From: Salvelinus alpinus
Lineage: Eukaryota > Chordata > Actinopteri > Salmoniformes > Salmonidae
Direction of reading: 5' to 3'
DNA length: 64,000 bases
Assembly (NCBI RefSeq): GCF_045679555.1
Contig: NC_092122.1
Span: 11,327,543 to 11,391,542, forward strand
Every line of letters starts with the position of its first letter. Within the stretch, counting starts at the first letter, position 1. A program made the position numbers and the translations under genes. Shown here piece by piece: positions 1-12,600 of this stretch. The notes below the pieces were generated by a model, which was given only the letters and a program-made list of their open reading frames with translations, ran no database searches and was not told the origin of the DNA.

Positions 1-719
1 TTCTCCTACACTCCTCTCTCTCCTTCCTGTTTTCTTCTCATCCTCTCCTCTTGTCTCAATCTAACACCATGTCTCTGTCGTGCAGGCAGCTGTGTGTGCG
101 TGCATTTGTGCGCGTGTGTTCCCGTCTGAGACAGTATGTTCCAGTGTGAAATGTCAGTCTCATTTTGCTGTTATTACTTGAGGGACAGACGTCAGGCCTT
201 TGCTCTGCAATCTCAGTGTTTCCTTACCTACCCACCGTACTGAACAGTTCCTTCACCGAGGACACTCGCTCCACGGGAACTGACCCTTTATGTTATTAAT
301 GCAAAGAAAATACCTTATCTGCTTCTTTATAATCGCAGTACAATTAGGTATTTATAAATGTTTTGGGACCATATAACTTTCTTTACACAAGGCAGAGCAG
401 GTCATGTCATGGGGTGACAAATGACTTTGTGAAAAGAACCTTTGATTGATTGGCTGATCAATTGATTGATTGTGATGGATTGTCCTGTGTGACTGTGGGT
501 CTGTGTAATGATCCCCTTCACACTTCTAGTGCTGTTGACCACTTCATTTCTTCAAAGACCTTTGCAAAAATACAACACTGACTCAAACATCAGCTGTGAA
601 AGTAATTGTTGTACTCTGCATGTATGCATGCCGGTATGTGTTTGAGTCCATACTAAAACAGACTCAGTTTACCACAAGTCCTAAAAATAAGCTATTTTCA
701 ATTGTGGAAATGCAACCCT
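1..719. other. Non-coding DNA, no gene seen
   Basis: I see no conserved reading frame, splice-bounded exon or repeat boundary here. There are short CT- and GT-rich patches at the left edge and otherwise AT-rich single-copy-looking sequence. It could be intron or intergenic DNA. Confidence 0.6.
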
Positions 720-1073
720 GCTTTCTCCTTTAGGTGGTCACCCCAGTCCCCTTCACACCTGATACTTGTGGTGTTGATTATGGTGTTTTGGAATGGGTGG
801 CTAGTAATAAACTGGTCCTGAACATCTCTAAAACTAAGAGCATTGTATTAGGTACAAATCATTCCCTAAGTTCTTGACCTCAGCTGAATCTGGTAATGAA
901 CAGTGTGGCTGTTGAACAAGTTGAGGAGACTAAATTACCTTAGATTGTAAACTGTCATGGTCAAAACATATAGATGAAATGGTTGTAAAATGGGGAGATG
1001 GCTGTCCATGATAAAGAGATGCTCTGCTTCCTTTTTGACACCACACTCCACAAAGCAAGTCCTGCAGGCTGTA
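720..1073 (+). pseudogene. LINE (Rex1/L2-type) reverse transcriptase fragment
   Basis: From about 785 the plus strand reads VLEWVASNKLVLNISKTKS, the conserved stretch after the catalytic core of Rex1/L2-type non-LTR reverse transcriptases. A stop at about 875 and a later frame change interrupt it; WSKHIDEM can still be read near 957-980, then MGRWLSMIKRC near 990-1023. It is a dead 3' fragment. It stops where Tc1 inverted-repeat homology begins (about 1074). A LINE-type 3' end (2888-3040) lies on the far side of that Tc1, so one LINE copy was probably split by the transposon. The clade is uncertain. Confidence 0.7.
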
Positions 1074-1229
1074 GTGAATTGTTTTTTCTCTCTCATCAAC
1101 CTACACACAATACCCCATAATGACAAAGCAGAAACAGGTTATTAGATTTTTTTCAACTGTATTAAAAAAATAAAACAGAAATATCACATTTACATAAGTA
1201 TTCAGACCCTTTACTCAGTAATTTGTTGA

Positions 1230-2500
1230 AGCACCTTTGGCAGCGATTACAGCCTAGTGTCTTCTTGGGTATGACACTACAAGCTTGGCTCACCTGTATT
1301 TGGGGAGTTTCGCCTATTATTTTCTGCAGATCCTCTCAAGCTCTGTCAGGTTGGATGTGGAGCATTACTGTGCAGCTATTTTCAGATCTCTCCAGAGATG
1401 TTCGATCGGGTTTAAGTCCAGGCTCTGGCTGGGCCACTCAAGGACATTCAGAGACTTGCCCCGAAGCCACTCCTGCGTTGTCTTGGCTGTGTGCTTAGGG
1501 TCGTTGTCCTGTTGGAAGGTGTACGTTCGCCCCAGTCTGAGGTCCTGAGTGCCCTGGAGCAGGTTTTCATCAAGGATCTCTCTGTACTTTACTCTCTTCA
1601 TCTTTCCCTCGACCCTGACTAGTCTCCCAGTCCCTGCCACTGAAAAACATCCCCACAGCATGATGCTGCCACCACCATGCTTCACCGTAGGGATGGTGCC
1701 AGGTTTCCTTCAGATGTGACACTTGGCATTCAGGCCAAAGAGGTCAATATTGGTTTCATCAGACCGGAGAATCTTGTTTCTCATGGTCTAAGAGTCTTTA
1801 GGTGCCTTTTGGCAAACTCTAAACGGGCTGTTGTGTGCCTTTTACTGAGGAGTGGCTTCCGTCTGGCCACTCTATCATAAATGCCTGGTTGGTGGAGTTC
1901 TGCAGAGATGGTTGTCCTTCTGGAAGATTCTCCAATCTCCACAGAGGATGGGTTCTTGGTCACCTTCCTGACGAAGGCCCTTCTCCCCAGATTGCTCAGT
2001 TTGGCCGTGCTGCCAGCTCTAGGAAGAGTCTTGGTTGTTCCAAACTTCTTCCATTTAAGAATAATGAGGGCTTCCCGAGTGGCACAGCGGTCTAAGGCAT
2101 TACTAGAGACCTGGGTTCATTCCCAGGCTATGCCACAACCGGCCGTGCCCGGGAGTCCCATAGGATGGTGCACAATGGGCCCAGCGTCGTCCGGGATGGG
2201 GGAGGGTTTGGCCGGGGGCGCTTTACTTGGCTCATCGCGCTCTAGCGGCTCCATGTGGAGGGCCGGATGCCCGGAGGCTGACCCCTTCGCCAGTTGAACG
2301 GTGTTTCCTCCGACACATTGGTTAAGCTGGCGGGTGTTAAGGAGTGCAGTTAGGTGAGTTGAAGCGATGAGACAAGATCGAAATTGTGAGAAAAAGGGGG
2401 GGTAAAATACAACAACAAAAAATAAGTATAATGGAGGCCACTGTTTTCTTGAGTACCCTTCCCCAGACAATTCATTCAACATCATGGTTTGGTTTTGCTC
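1230..2500 (-). pseudogene. Tc1 transposase, broken (T1)
   Basis: This is the remnant of a DD34E transposase, the enzyme that excises Tc1 elements and reinserts them at TA. Recognisable minus-strand pieces are a helix-turn-helix part (about 1781-1963, containing RVARRKPLLSKRHT) and the C-terminal catalytic part (1365-1685), with [13 protein letters not shown], the second aspartate in [10 protein letters not shown] and the glutamate in [11 protein letters not shown]. The pieces lie in different frames, and the N-terminal region is split by the SINE at 2067-2423 and partly deleted. No intact protein can be made. Confidence 0.85.
2067..2423 (+). mobile_element. tRNA-derived SINE (SmaI/HpaI-related) inside T1
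   Basis: The head has a tRNA-like internal polymerase III promoter: an A-box-like stretch GTGGCACAGCGGTCTAAGGC (2080-2099) and a B-box-like GGTTCATTCCC (about 2114). The tail is A-rich (2403-2423). The direct repeats AAGAATAATG (2057-2066) and AAGTATAATG (2424-2433) are a 10-bp target duplication with one mismatch. The host Tc1 sequence resumes exactly after it, so the insertion is later than T1. Confidence 0.85.
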
Positions 2501-2887
2501 TGACATACACGGTCAACTGTGGGACCTTATATAGACAGGTGTGTGCCTTTCCAAATCATGTCCAAGCAATTGAATTTACCACAGGTAGACTCCAATCATG
2601 TTGTAGAAACTACTCAAGGATGATCAATGGAAACAGGATGCACCTGAGCTCAATTTCGAGCCTTATAGCAAAAGGTCTGAATACTTATGTAAATAAGGTA
2701 TTTCTGTTTTGTATTTTTAATACATTTGAAAAAATGTCTTAAAACCTGTTTTCGTTTTGTCATTATAGGGTATTGTGTGCAGATTGATGAGGGGGAAAAA
2801 TGAATTGAATCAATTTTAGAATAAGGCTGTAACGTAACAAAATGTGAAAAAAGTAAAGGGGTCTGAATACTTTACGAATGCACTGTA

Positions 2888-3040
2888 TGTGTAACTGATA
2901 GATACGCACACTACATGTTACTGTTTTACACACACAAACACTAAATGTATATGAATGGTAGTCTTGTCTTTAATGTCTTTAAGTAAGACTAGCTGTCGCC
3001 GTTGGCGTTGGCTAATGGGGATCCTAATAAAATCTAAATC
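2888..3040 (+). mobile_element. LINE 3' end fragment
   Basis: It ends in GCTAATGGGGATCCTAATAA followed by an A-rich stretch, the 3' terminus of a common fish Rex1/L2-type LINE. It is probably the other half of the copy whose reverse transcriptase fragment ends at about 1073. Confidence 0.6.
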
Positions 3041-3045
3041 AAAAT

Positions 3046-6000
3046 GACAACAGTACAACAATTAACAGCCTTTAATTACTATAGTTAGAGTACATGCAAT
3101 GAGAATTAATGCAGTTGAACTTATGTATGAAAGCAGATCTCATCTCACCCTCAAGGTCGGAACAGGTGTGTTTGTCTGTATATTTGACCAATGTATACAT
3201 AGCAGAAGCCTCCCACCTCTTAACGCCATTATCCTTCATTAGTCTGCTGTGGTATGTGTATCTATTTGTTGGCTCAAAAGAGACCAATGTTTTTCTCTTC
3301 TATTATGTATTATAGCCCGGGTTTCTCTAAGTTCTACTCTCTTCCTGTCTGGTCCCTCACTGCAACAGCTGTGGCTGTTAGTGAATATGTTAGGATGCTT
3401 ATGAGGCTGCGGTGCATGCATGTTGGCTGTGCAGACCCTTGCAGGGCATGTGTAGGAGGAAATTCCTGTCACAGCCCTGCTCCCCTGCAAGGCATCAGAC
3501 ACAATGTACCATGTGTTTCTCAACACACATCTAGATTCAGGTGAGGAGGTCGCTTTCATATCCAGGACGCTCCTATCGTTCGCGCTGCGAGGGGTGTTGA
3601 GGCGGGGAGGGGTCGCAAAAGAACCCTGTGCTCAGTGAAAGAGAAACGACTCTTCACTTTGCCTTGTTGCGCAACAATGCATATTTCCCCCGTTTCTTCC
3701 TTCTCCCCTGCGAGGGATAGGCGCTGCCCTGTAGTGTCCCTGCAATAATTGATAAACACAGAGCCAGGGAGAGAGGGAACGGAGAGCAAGAGTGAGAGAG
3801 GCGAAGAGAGAGAGAATCATGCATAAAAGATGAGTGCAGTTTATTGTGTTTATCTGGGGGCCAAGAGAGCGAGAGTTATGGATTTATGTGGCGTGTGATT
3901 GGATGAGAGCGGGAACCCCTGGGACTGACAGCGGTGGGTGTTGGCGAGGGGCGGAGGGGTGCAACAGGGGTACAGTGTTGTCCAACAACCACTCATGTCA
4001 GACAGGGTTTCATTGTGGTCGGCGACAATGCCACTAGTTGTGAAACGGTGCTAGGGCCTGAAGGTTTGGGCTGTGGTACTTCCAGCTTATAGAGCACAGC
4101 TACAGTACCTCCACCTTACTCTGGTATCTCTCCTTGTTATTGAACCTCTCTGGTTGTCTCAGTCTAAAGGATAAAGTAGAGAGGATACTCCAGACCTTCA
4201 GATAATCAAATCTGATTTATTTCTCTCATAAAATGCCCTTGATAAACCAGCTACTGCATTTTATCCTCACCCAACTTTGACTTTGTGACTAAAGAAATAA
4301 GGGTTCATTAAACGGTCATTATATTTCCAATAGGTAAATGTGGTTATGGCACGGCTCCCTCTGCCTGAAGCAGCAAGGGCTTTATTATAGTTTTAAGTCT
4401 TGATTATGGACAGGTTAGATGTGATTGTGCTGTCTAATCGTCCCCATTCGTCAGTGTGAATGTTATTGATCACTGCTTCTATACTGCATGGAGAATATAC
4501 CTTATACCTTATGGATTGACTTTGACTACTCTGTTTCTTCTCTTCTCCTTTTCTACTAATTGGCCCATCCTTCTTTGACAGGATTGACTGCCTGATATTA
4601 CCGAGCTCTATTTATCCCCCAGAGGGAAAAACAAATTAAAGGGGTTGTGGGAGAGGTTTTTTTTCTTCTCTTCTCTGCTGATATAATTCTCATAAACCTT
4701 TTTCCTCATGGCTTGTAAATTCCGAGGAGGAATCATTACTTTGTCATAAACGTGATGATATTACCCCTCGTCGGCACGGTCACGCTGTAAACCGGTTTAT
4801 GAGCCAGGCGATCTGCTATGAAGGATCATATGACTGTGTCGTATTTGGGCGATAGGCGGCGAGGTAATGTGTGATTGAACAGAGGCGTATTGATCTCTTA
4901 TTTGACTTAAGGGAAGTGCTATGTCACTGTCTCTTAGCCATAGAAGACTTCAGCCATTTCCACCTATCTCCCACACATCAAATCTCCCTATGGAAAGATG
5001 GTGGTTGCTTTAAAACCATTGGTTTTACTCACTGTCCATGTGTCTGTGTTATGTCTTGGCTGACATATAAACAGAGATGCATCACTTGGCTGTGAATGAC
5101 CTTTGACCCCAGCCTTATATTGACCCGACCTTCTCATACAATGGGTTTTTGGTCTGCTTGAGTTATTAGAGTATGTAGCGGGGTTGTATTTAAAGTGATT
5201 ACGGAGTAGTTATGGAGATGGCCTCCTTGCTAGCCCAAATGTTGCGTGGCTTAATCCATACTGGAGATTTGTGGATGTCACTGCGAAGGACAGCCTTGTT
5301 TATTCAATTTCAGATGCAATCATTCAAATGACATTGTCCAACGTGATCTTTAGAAGCCACAACATTTGGATTCACATTCACGCATACACCAGCCAGGTCA
5401 CACCAGATCCACTGCAGTATTATACGTTTGTCCAGGTTCCCAGGACATCGGGAACCTTCAATACCGTCCACTAGGGGCAACGTGAGCACCTATTACCATC
5501 TAGTAGGTCTGTGGCTTGTTATGGAGTTGAGGATGGGGATAAAGGAAGGGCTTAAACTGTGAGCTACGGCTTCCAGGATCTCAGTTTCAATCCCAGTGCT
5601 GGACACTTGTTTTTATTTGTTCTGTTTTAACCCAAACTTTAACCCTCGCAATTAATGCCTGAACAGAACCGTTGAGTTTTTACGTTCATCCCCCCCTCGT
5701 TGAATACTGAAGTCAGACCGTGAGATCTTGTTGCCTACACTCACACACAGTGGATATCTGTTCACTAAAGGATGTTGCTACTAAGTAATTTATTTAATGA
5801 GACCTCATTGTGCCAAGTGGAGCGTAAGGTCTTTCCATCTTTCCGTCTTCCTGTCCTGGGCTATTTTATACCTTCCAGATGAGGTCTAGTCTGGTCTGGA
5901 GCTTAGCTTCAACAGCTTCAAAAGATGCTGTTGGTGAAACGTATTTCCCCTGTGAAAAGTGACTATACCAGTCTGGCTGTGTGTCCATCTGTCTGTCTGT

Positions 6001-8069
6001 CCCAAAGTTGGTATTCCTCCCTGGTTGTTGGTGAACATTTGGACCGGTTGTCGCGCAGATGCTCCGGGGGTGCTATGTCCCTTTGTCTGGTTACCCCTGG
6101 AGACACAGAGCGGCCCTGGCAACTGCCTCCGTGCCACTTTGGAGGGGAGGACACAGAGGAGGAAGACAGGGAGTGGAAGAAGAAAGGGATGGGGAGAAGG
6201 AGAGATGGGAGGCATTGGTGCTTTTCAGCAGGTGTGTAATGAAATGATTTTTCCAAAGGTTAGAGAAACACAGATGGTGAATCTCCCATGCTAACAGAGA
6301 GACCAAAGAGAGTAGAAATGAGTGAAGTAGTTTGTACATTTCTGCCTGTGGAGAGATGCGTAAATGAGAAAAGTATAAGAGAGATTGATATTAAAGCGAT
6401 AGAGACAGAAAATATAAAAGTATGATGGACTCTCCATACCCTCATTCTCGCTCTGTGTGTGCGTGTGTGTGCATGTGTGCACTGTGTGGGTGTGTGTTTG
6501 TGTTTACTGTGTGTGTGCATCCCCCCCCCCCCCTCTCTGCAGAGACTCTGTGTATGATCACTTTAACTCCTTCAGTGAGTGATTCTGGTGTCCACTCCAC
6601 TCAGTAGCTCATCTCTGCTCTGCCTGTCTTTCTCCCTGTCTGCCTCCCTGCCTCCTTCCCTGCCCCACTCCATGCCTCCCTGCCTCCTTCCCTGCCCCCC
6701 TCCATGCCTCCCTGCCTAGCCCTGTGCATCCTTCATACATATATACATGTGATCCATATGCATGTTCCACACATCATTATTCGTTTGGGCCCCTTGTTCA
6801 GTGGTTGGTATTCATGGGGAGCTGTAGCACAGATACAGATGGAAAACAGAAACAGGACTGTATTATTCACTCAGTCTACTCTGTCCTGGGCTTCTGGAGA
6901 GCTTTGTGTTATTGCCCTAAAGGCGATGTCTCAAAGAGTTGCAAAAATGTGTTTATTAGGGCAATGACAATCTGTTTTGAAATTAGAGCTACTATAAAAT
7001 GTGTATTCCAACACATTTGAATGAATATGAGTGGTCAGATAATGTGTTTGTTTCTTTGTTGCGTAATTAGTGATAGGCCTACACGTGACAGCCCTGCTGT
7101 GTACTGTATAGACCTACACTATGTGAGTTTGTCTGCGTGTCCTCCACTGTGTATGCATGGATCCATGTTTTTGTAAGTGAATCTCAATCTTCTGAGTACA
7201 TTCTCCAGATATGAATACACAGAAAAATGTTATTTGCCTGCATGCATGTGTGTGTACTGTATGGGCCTCCTCGTCAGTTTTAGCATGTGCACGTGGCATG
7301 ACGGCACTTCAGGCTAAGGTGGTGGCATTAGCGGAGCTTCTTCTGGATGCGCTGCATTACACGTGTGCAGTAGCTCCGTAGAACTTGGGCCTGTCGTTTC
7401 CCTGAGGAGGTCGTGTTAAGTTCTGCTCCCCCGTAACGGAGTGTGCCCGTCTTTTCATTACCGTCTCTTTTAACCGGCACAGCGGCGTAGCGACACGTGA
7501 CAGTGATCAATTTGAATGTCATTATCGGAGGTGCATTCAGGGCATCCTTCATTCTCTCTACTCCCTAACGCCGTGCCTGTGGTAATTGAATCAAGGGAAC
7601 GGGGCGGCGTTCTAGAGACTCCTGGTCAAGAAAACAAAAAGTCTATTAACGTCTCCCAATGAGATTGTATTTACATGGGAGGCTGAGGGAACCTATGCCA
7701 TTTACAAAGTCATTTACCGCCGTGATGATGAGAGGATAAATAAATGGGAATATGTTGTTGGTTTTCTCAAAGGAAATAGTCGATAAGGTGGAAGAAATGC
7801 GGTACATCCTCAGGCGACCGGTGAATGACAAGGCGTGTTGTTTAATTTAGTTGTATGATGTATTATTAAGTACAAGAAAGTACAAGAAATATTCAAAATA
7901 CACATTTCATTTTTGCTGCCCTTTTAACTGATGGCTACAGTATCTATTACTATTCAGAGCATGTGTTTGTGCATGGAATACTTGTCGAGCCCATAGCTCT
8001 CCTAGGCCATCTATATGATGGTATTTAGGTGTTCTAGCAGGTCTGGACCAAGTCTCTCTTCAGAAAGAG
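3046..8069. other. Mostly single-copy non-coding DNA
   Basis: No exon, transposon end or RNA gene is convincing over 5 kb. Visible low-complexity features are an imperfect GT tract near 6455-6515, a C run near 6522-6534 and the short tandem repeat at 6644-6718. Sequences at about 4690-4880 and 7620-7850 have higher complexity and could be conserved non-coding elements, which only a cross-species alignment could show. Confidence 0.55.
6644..6718. repeat. 32-bp tandem repeat, about 2.3 copies
   Basis: The unit begins CTCCCTGCCTCCTTCCCTGC and ends ACTCCATGC. Copies start at 6644, 6676 and 6708, and the last is partial. Confidence 0.85.
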
Positions 8070-8745
8070 ATTTTATCTCAATGAGACTTACCTGGCTCAG
8101 AACAGGCTGGTCCTTGAATGTACACTGAGAGCTACCACTAACATGAATAATATACATGTCAATCTCTCCTGGCTCGAAGTGGAGGAGAGATTGCCTTCAT
8201 CACTACTTGTACTTATGAGAGGTATTGACATGTTGAATGCACCAAGCTGTCTGTTTGAACTACTGGAGCTCAGCTCAGACACCCATGCATACCCCACAAG
8301 ACATGGCACAAGAGGTCTCTTCACAGTCCCCAAGTCCACAACAGACTGTGGGAGGTGCACAGTACTACATAGAACTCTATTCCACATCAGATAACTGATG
8401 GAAGCAGTAAAACTAGATTAAAAACAGATAGAAATACACTTTATGGAACAACGGGGACTATAGGCACAGACACATGCATGCACACACACGATAACATACG
8501 ATAACATACGTAGATATGTGGTAGTGGTGAAGTAGGGGCCCGAGGGCACACAGTGTGTTGTGAAATCGGTGAAAGTATTGTAATGTTTATAAAATTGTAT
8601 AACTGCCTTAATTTAGCTGGACCCCAGGAAGAGTAGCTGCTGCCTTAGCAGGAAGTAATGGGGATCCATAATTAACCCCAGGAAGAATAGCTACTGCCTT
8701 GGCAGGAACTAATGGGGATCCATAATAAATATAAATACAAATACA
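8070..8745 (+). pseudogene. LINE (Rex1/L2-type) 3' fragment with duplicated tail
   Basis: The plus strand encodes the C-terminal tail of a fish Rex1/L2 reverse transcriptase (8143-8394), including TRHGTRGLFTVPKSTTDCG. A 3' untranslated stretch follows, with a terminal module of about 60-70 bp present twice (near 8611-8670 and 8675-8735). Both copies contain AATGGGGATCCATAAT. There is no catalytic core, so it is a dead 5'-truncated copy. Confidence 0.7.
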
Positions 8746-9663
8746 AATAAATGAAGGGAAATAATGTTAAATAAAGATGTATTCGGTAATTATTAGGCCG
8801 ACTTGGAAATCTCAACCCCTCGCTGCAATTTGTCTTGATTAAGTGGGGTCTCCATCGGCGAGTGTCTATCTCTTGTACATGTCTATTTTCATTAGCGTTA
8901 TAGTTAATTTACCTCTCCCTCCAACACTGGTACCTCTACATCCTTCCCAAAACTAAACATAGAAAATGATTGGTTCCTTCTCTCTCTGCCATCCCCCCAT
9001 TCATTCTATCTATTCCAGGAATGTGAGAAAAGGAAAGACATATTGTCAACCAATACCCCCCCCCCCCCCCCCCCTTTAGACCATGTCTGTAATATATGTT
9101 CTGTACCAAGCGCTTTACCTCAACCCGAATCTAATTTCGACTGTCGCTCCCGCCCTGTACTGTAGGTATCGGGGAACACACATGCATTAGGATTCAGTGT
9201 GGATGGTGTGGTGTGACCTGGCCTCTCTGGCTCTCCTCTCCAGTGTAGCGTAGAGACCGCTATCTCACACCTCAGCAACGCATAACTGGAGAGGCCTGGA
9301 GTCACTCTGAGAGAAGACAGGAGAGATGGAGAGAGAGATGGAGTGTGTGAGAAACGGAGAGAGCTTGTTGGAGGGTAAAGAGAGGTATATTGCGGGCATG
9401 ATGGAGCGAGTGGACTGAATGAGAAAGAGCCAGAGAGAGGGACTGATAAGAGGGCTAAAAGGATAGTAGGAGTGTAGGTGTAGGGAGAGAGGTAGGGAGA
9501 GAGGTATGGAGAGCGCTAGCTAGCGGTGCAACATTAGCAGGGAAAGCCTCTCCTCTGGCAGTGGATAAGAGATGGCTCTGGCCACTGATGTGGAAGGGTT
9601 CTGATTGGCTGAGCCTGATCCCCCATGCCACATGCATGGCGAGCACTGAGCTGAACCACAGTA
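8746..9663. other. Non-coding DNA with a 20-base C run
   Basis: No gene is seen. A pure C run occupies 9056-9075, and 9300-9520 is rich in GAGAGA. The last bases before the minisatellite carry the left copy of its flanking inverted repeat. Confidence 0.6.
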
Positions 9664-9682
9664 CTGTGCTTATAGAGGAGTG
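9664..9682 (+). repeat. Left arm of a 19-bp inverted repeat flanking the minisatellite
   Basis: CTGTGCTTATAGAGGAGTG is the exact reverse complement of 13723-13741. The two arms bracket the whole 4-kb array. Confidence 0.9.
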
Positions 9683-12600
9683 TGGAGGAGAGCCTGGAGT
9701 TTAGACCTTAGAATACAGCACTGTGCTTCTGGGGGAGAGCCTGGAGTTTAGACCTTAGAATACAGCACTGTGATTCTGGAGGAGAGTCTAGACTTTAGAC
9801 CTTAGTATACAGCACTGTGATTCTGGAGGAGAGAGTCTAGAGTTTAGACCTTAGAATACAGCACTGTGATTCTGGAGGAGAGTCTAGAGTTTAGACCTTA
9901 GAATACAGCACTGTGATTCTGGAGGAGAGTCTAGAGTTTAGACCTTAGTATACAACACTGTGATTCTGGAGGAGAGAGTCTAGAGTTTAGACCTTAGTGT
10001 ACAGCACTGTGATTCTGGAGGAGAGTCTAGAGTTTAGACCTTAGTATACAGCACTGTGATTCTGGAGGAGAGTCTAGAGTTTAGACCTTAGTGTACAGCA
10101 CTGTGATTCTGGAGGAGAGTCTAGAGTTTAGACCTTAGTGTACAGCACTGTGATTCTGGAGGAGAGTCTAGAGTTTAGACCTTAGTGTACAGCACTGTGA
10201 TTCTGGAGGAGAGTCTAGAGTTTAGACCTTAGTATACAGCACTGTGATTCTGGAGGAGAGTCTAGAGTTTAGACCTTAGTATACAGCACTGTGATTCTGG
10301 AGGAGAGTCTAGAGTTTAGACCTTAGTATACAGCACTGTGATTCTGGAGGAGAGTCTAGACTTTAGACCTTAGTATACAGTACTGTGCTTCTGGAGGAGA
10401 GAGTCTAGAGTTTAGACCTTAGTATACAGTACTGTGATTCTGGAGGAGAGTCTAGAGTTTAGACCTTAGTATACAGCACTGTGATTCTGGAGGAGAGTCT
10501 AGAGTTTAGACCTTAGTATACAGTACTGTGATTCTGGAGGAGAGTCTCGAGTTTAGACCTTAGTATACAGCACTGTGCTTCTGGAGGAGAGTCTAGAGTT
10601 TAGACCTTAGTATACAGTACTGTGATTCTGGAGGAGAGTCTAGAGTTTAGACCTTAGTATACAGCACTGTGATTCTGGAGGAGAGTCTAGAGTTTAGACC
10701 TTAGAATACAGCACTGTGATTCTGGAGGAGAGTCTAGAGTTTAGAACTTAGTATACAGCACTGTGATTCTGGAGGAGAGTCTAGAGTTTAGACCTTAGTA
10801 TACAGCACTGTGATTCTGGAGGAGAGAGTCTAGAGTTTAGACCTTAGTATACAGCACTGTGATTCTGGAGGAGAGAGTCTAGAGTTTAGACCTTAGTATA
10901 CAGCACTGTGATTCTGGAGGAGAGAGTCTAGAGTTTAGACCTTAGTATACAGTACTGTGATTCTGGAGGAGAGTCTAGAGTTTAGACCTTAGTATACAGC
11001 ACTGTGATTCTGGAGGAGAGTCTAGAGTTTAGACCTTAGTATACAGCACTGTGATTCTGGAGGAGAGTCTAGAGTTTAGACCTTAGTATACAGCACTGTG
11101 CTTCTGAAGGAGAGAGTCTAGAGTTTAGACCTTAGTATACATCACTGTGATTCTGGAGGAGAGTCTAGAGTTTAGACCTTAGTATACAGCACTGTGATTC
11201 TGGAGGAGAGTCTAGAGTTTAGACCTTAGTATACAGCACTGTGCTTTTGGAGGAGAGTCTAGAGTTTAGACCTTAGTATACAGCACTGTGATTCTGGAGG
11301 AGAGTCTAGAGTTTAGACCTTAGTATACAGCACTGTGATTCTGGAGGAGAGTCTAGAGTTTAGACCTTAGTATACAGTACTGTGATTCTGGAGGAGAGTC
11401 TAGAGTTTAGACCTTAGTATACAGTACTGTGATTCTGGAGGAGAGTCTCGAGTTTAGACCTTAGTATACAGCACTGTGCTTCTGGAGGAGAGAGTCTGGA
11501 GTTTAGACCTTAGTATACAGCACTGTGATTCTGGAGGAGAGTCTAGAGTTTAGACCTTAGTATACAGCACTGTGATTCTGGAGGAGAGTCTAGAGTTTAG
11601 ACCTTAGTATACAGCACTGTGCTTCTGGAGGAGAGTCTGGAGTTTAGACCTTAGAATACAGCACTGTGATTATGGAGGAGAGTCTAGAGTTTAGACCTTA
11701 GTATACAGCACTGTGATTCTGGAGGAGAGTCTAGAGTTTAGACCTTAGTATACAGCACTGTGATTCTGGAGGAGAGTCTAGAGTTTAGACCTTAGTATAC
11801 AGTACTGTGATTCTGGAGGAGAGTCTAGAGTTTAGACCTTAGTATACAGCACTGTGATTCTGGAGGAGAGTCTAGAGTTTAGACCTTAGTATACAGCACT
11901 GTGATTCTGGAGGAGAGTCTAGAGTTTAGACCTTAGTATACAGCACTGTGATTCTGGAGGAGAGCCTGGAGTTTAGACCTTAGTATACAGTACTGTGATT
12001 CTGGAGGAGAGTCTAGAGTTTAGACCTTAGTATAGAGTACTGTGATTCTGGAGGAGAGAGTCTAGAGTTTAGACCTTAGTATACAGCACTGTGATTCTGG
12101 AGGAGAGTCTAGAGTTTAGACCTTAGTATACAGCACTGTGATTCTGGAGGAGAGTCTAGAGTTTAGACCTTAGTATACAGCACTGTGATTCTGGAGGAGA
12201 GTCTAGACTTTAGACCTTAGTATACAGTACTGTGCTTCTGGAGGAGAGTCTAGAGTTTAGACCTTAGAATACAGCACTGTGATTCTGGAGGAGAGCCTGG
12301 AGTTTAGACCTTAGTATACAGCACTGTACCTTCTGGAGGAGAGTCTAGAGTTTAGACCTTAGTATACAGTACTGTGATTCTGGAGGAGAGTCTAGAGTTT
12401 AGACCTTAGTATACAGCACTGTGATTCTGGAGGAGAGAGTCTAGAGTTTAGACCTTAGTATACAGCACTGTGATTCTGGAGGAGAGTCTAGAGTTTAGAC
12501 CTTAGTATACAGTACTGTGATTCTGGAGGAGAGTCTAGAGTTTAGACCTTAGTATACAGCACTGTGATTCTGGAGGAGAGTCTAGAGTTTAGACCTTAGT

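Larger units (their letters stand above)
1074..2885 (-). mobile_element. Tc1-like transposon relic T1, left end truncated
   Basis: The internal part of a salmonid Tc1 terminal repeat starts near 1074. The right terminus is complete and ends in CACTG followed by TA at 2886-2887. The outer roughly 85 bp of the left repeat is missing. The transposase lies on the minus strand. A SINE (2067-2423) interrupts it, and there is a deletion just right of the SINE. Without the SINE and its duplicated target the element is about 1.45 kb, against roughly 1.6 kb for intact members. It is non-functional. Confidence 0.9.

Noticed and set aside
3046..8069. Host gene exons
   Set aside because: Several 60-110 codon frames exist, but none has conserved-looking domains or matching splice sites.
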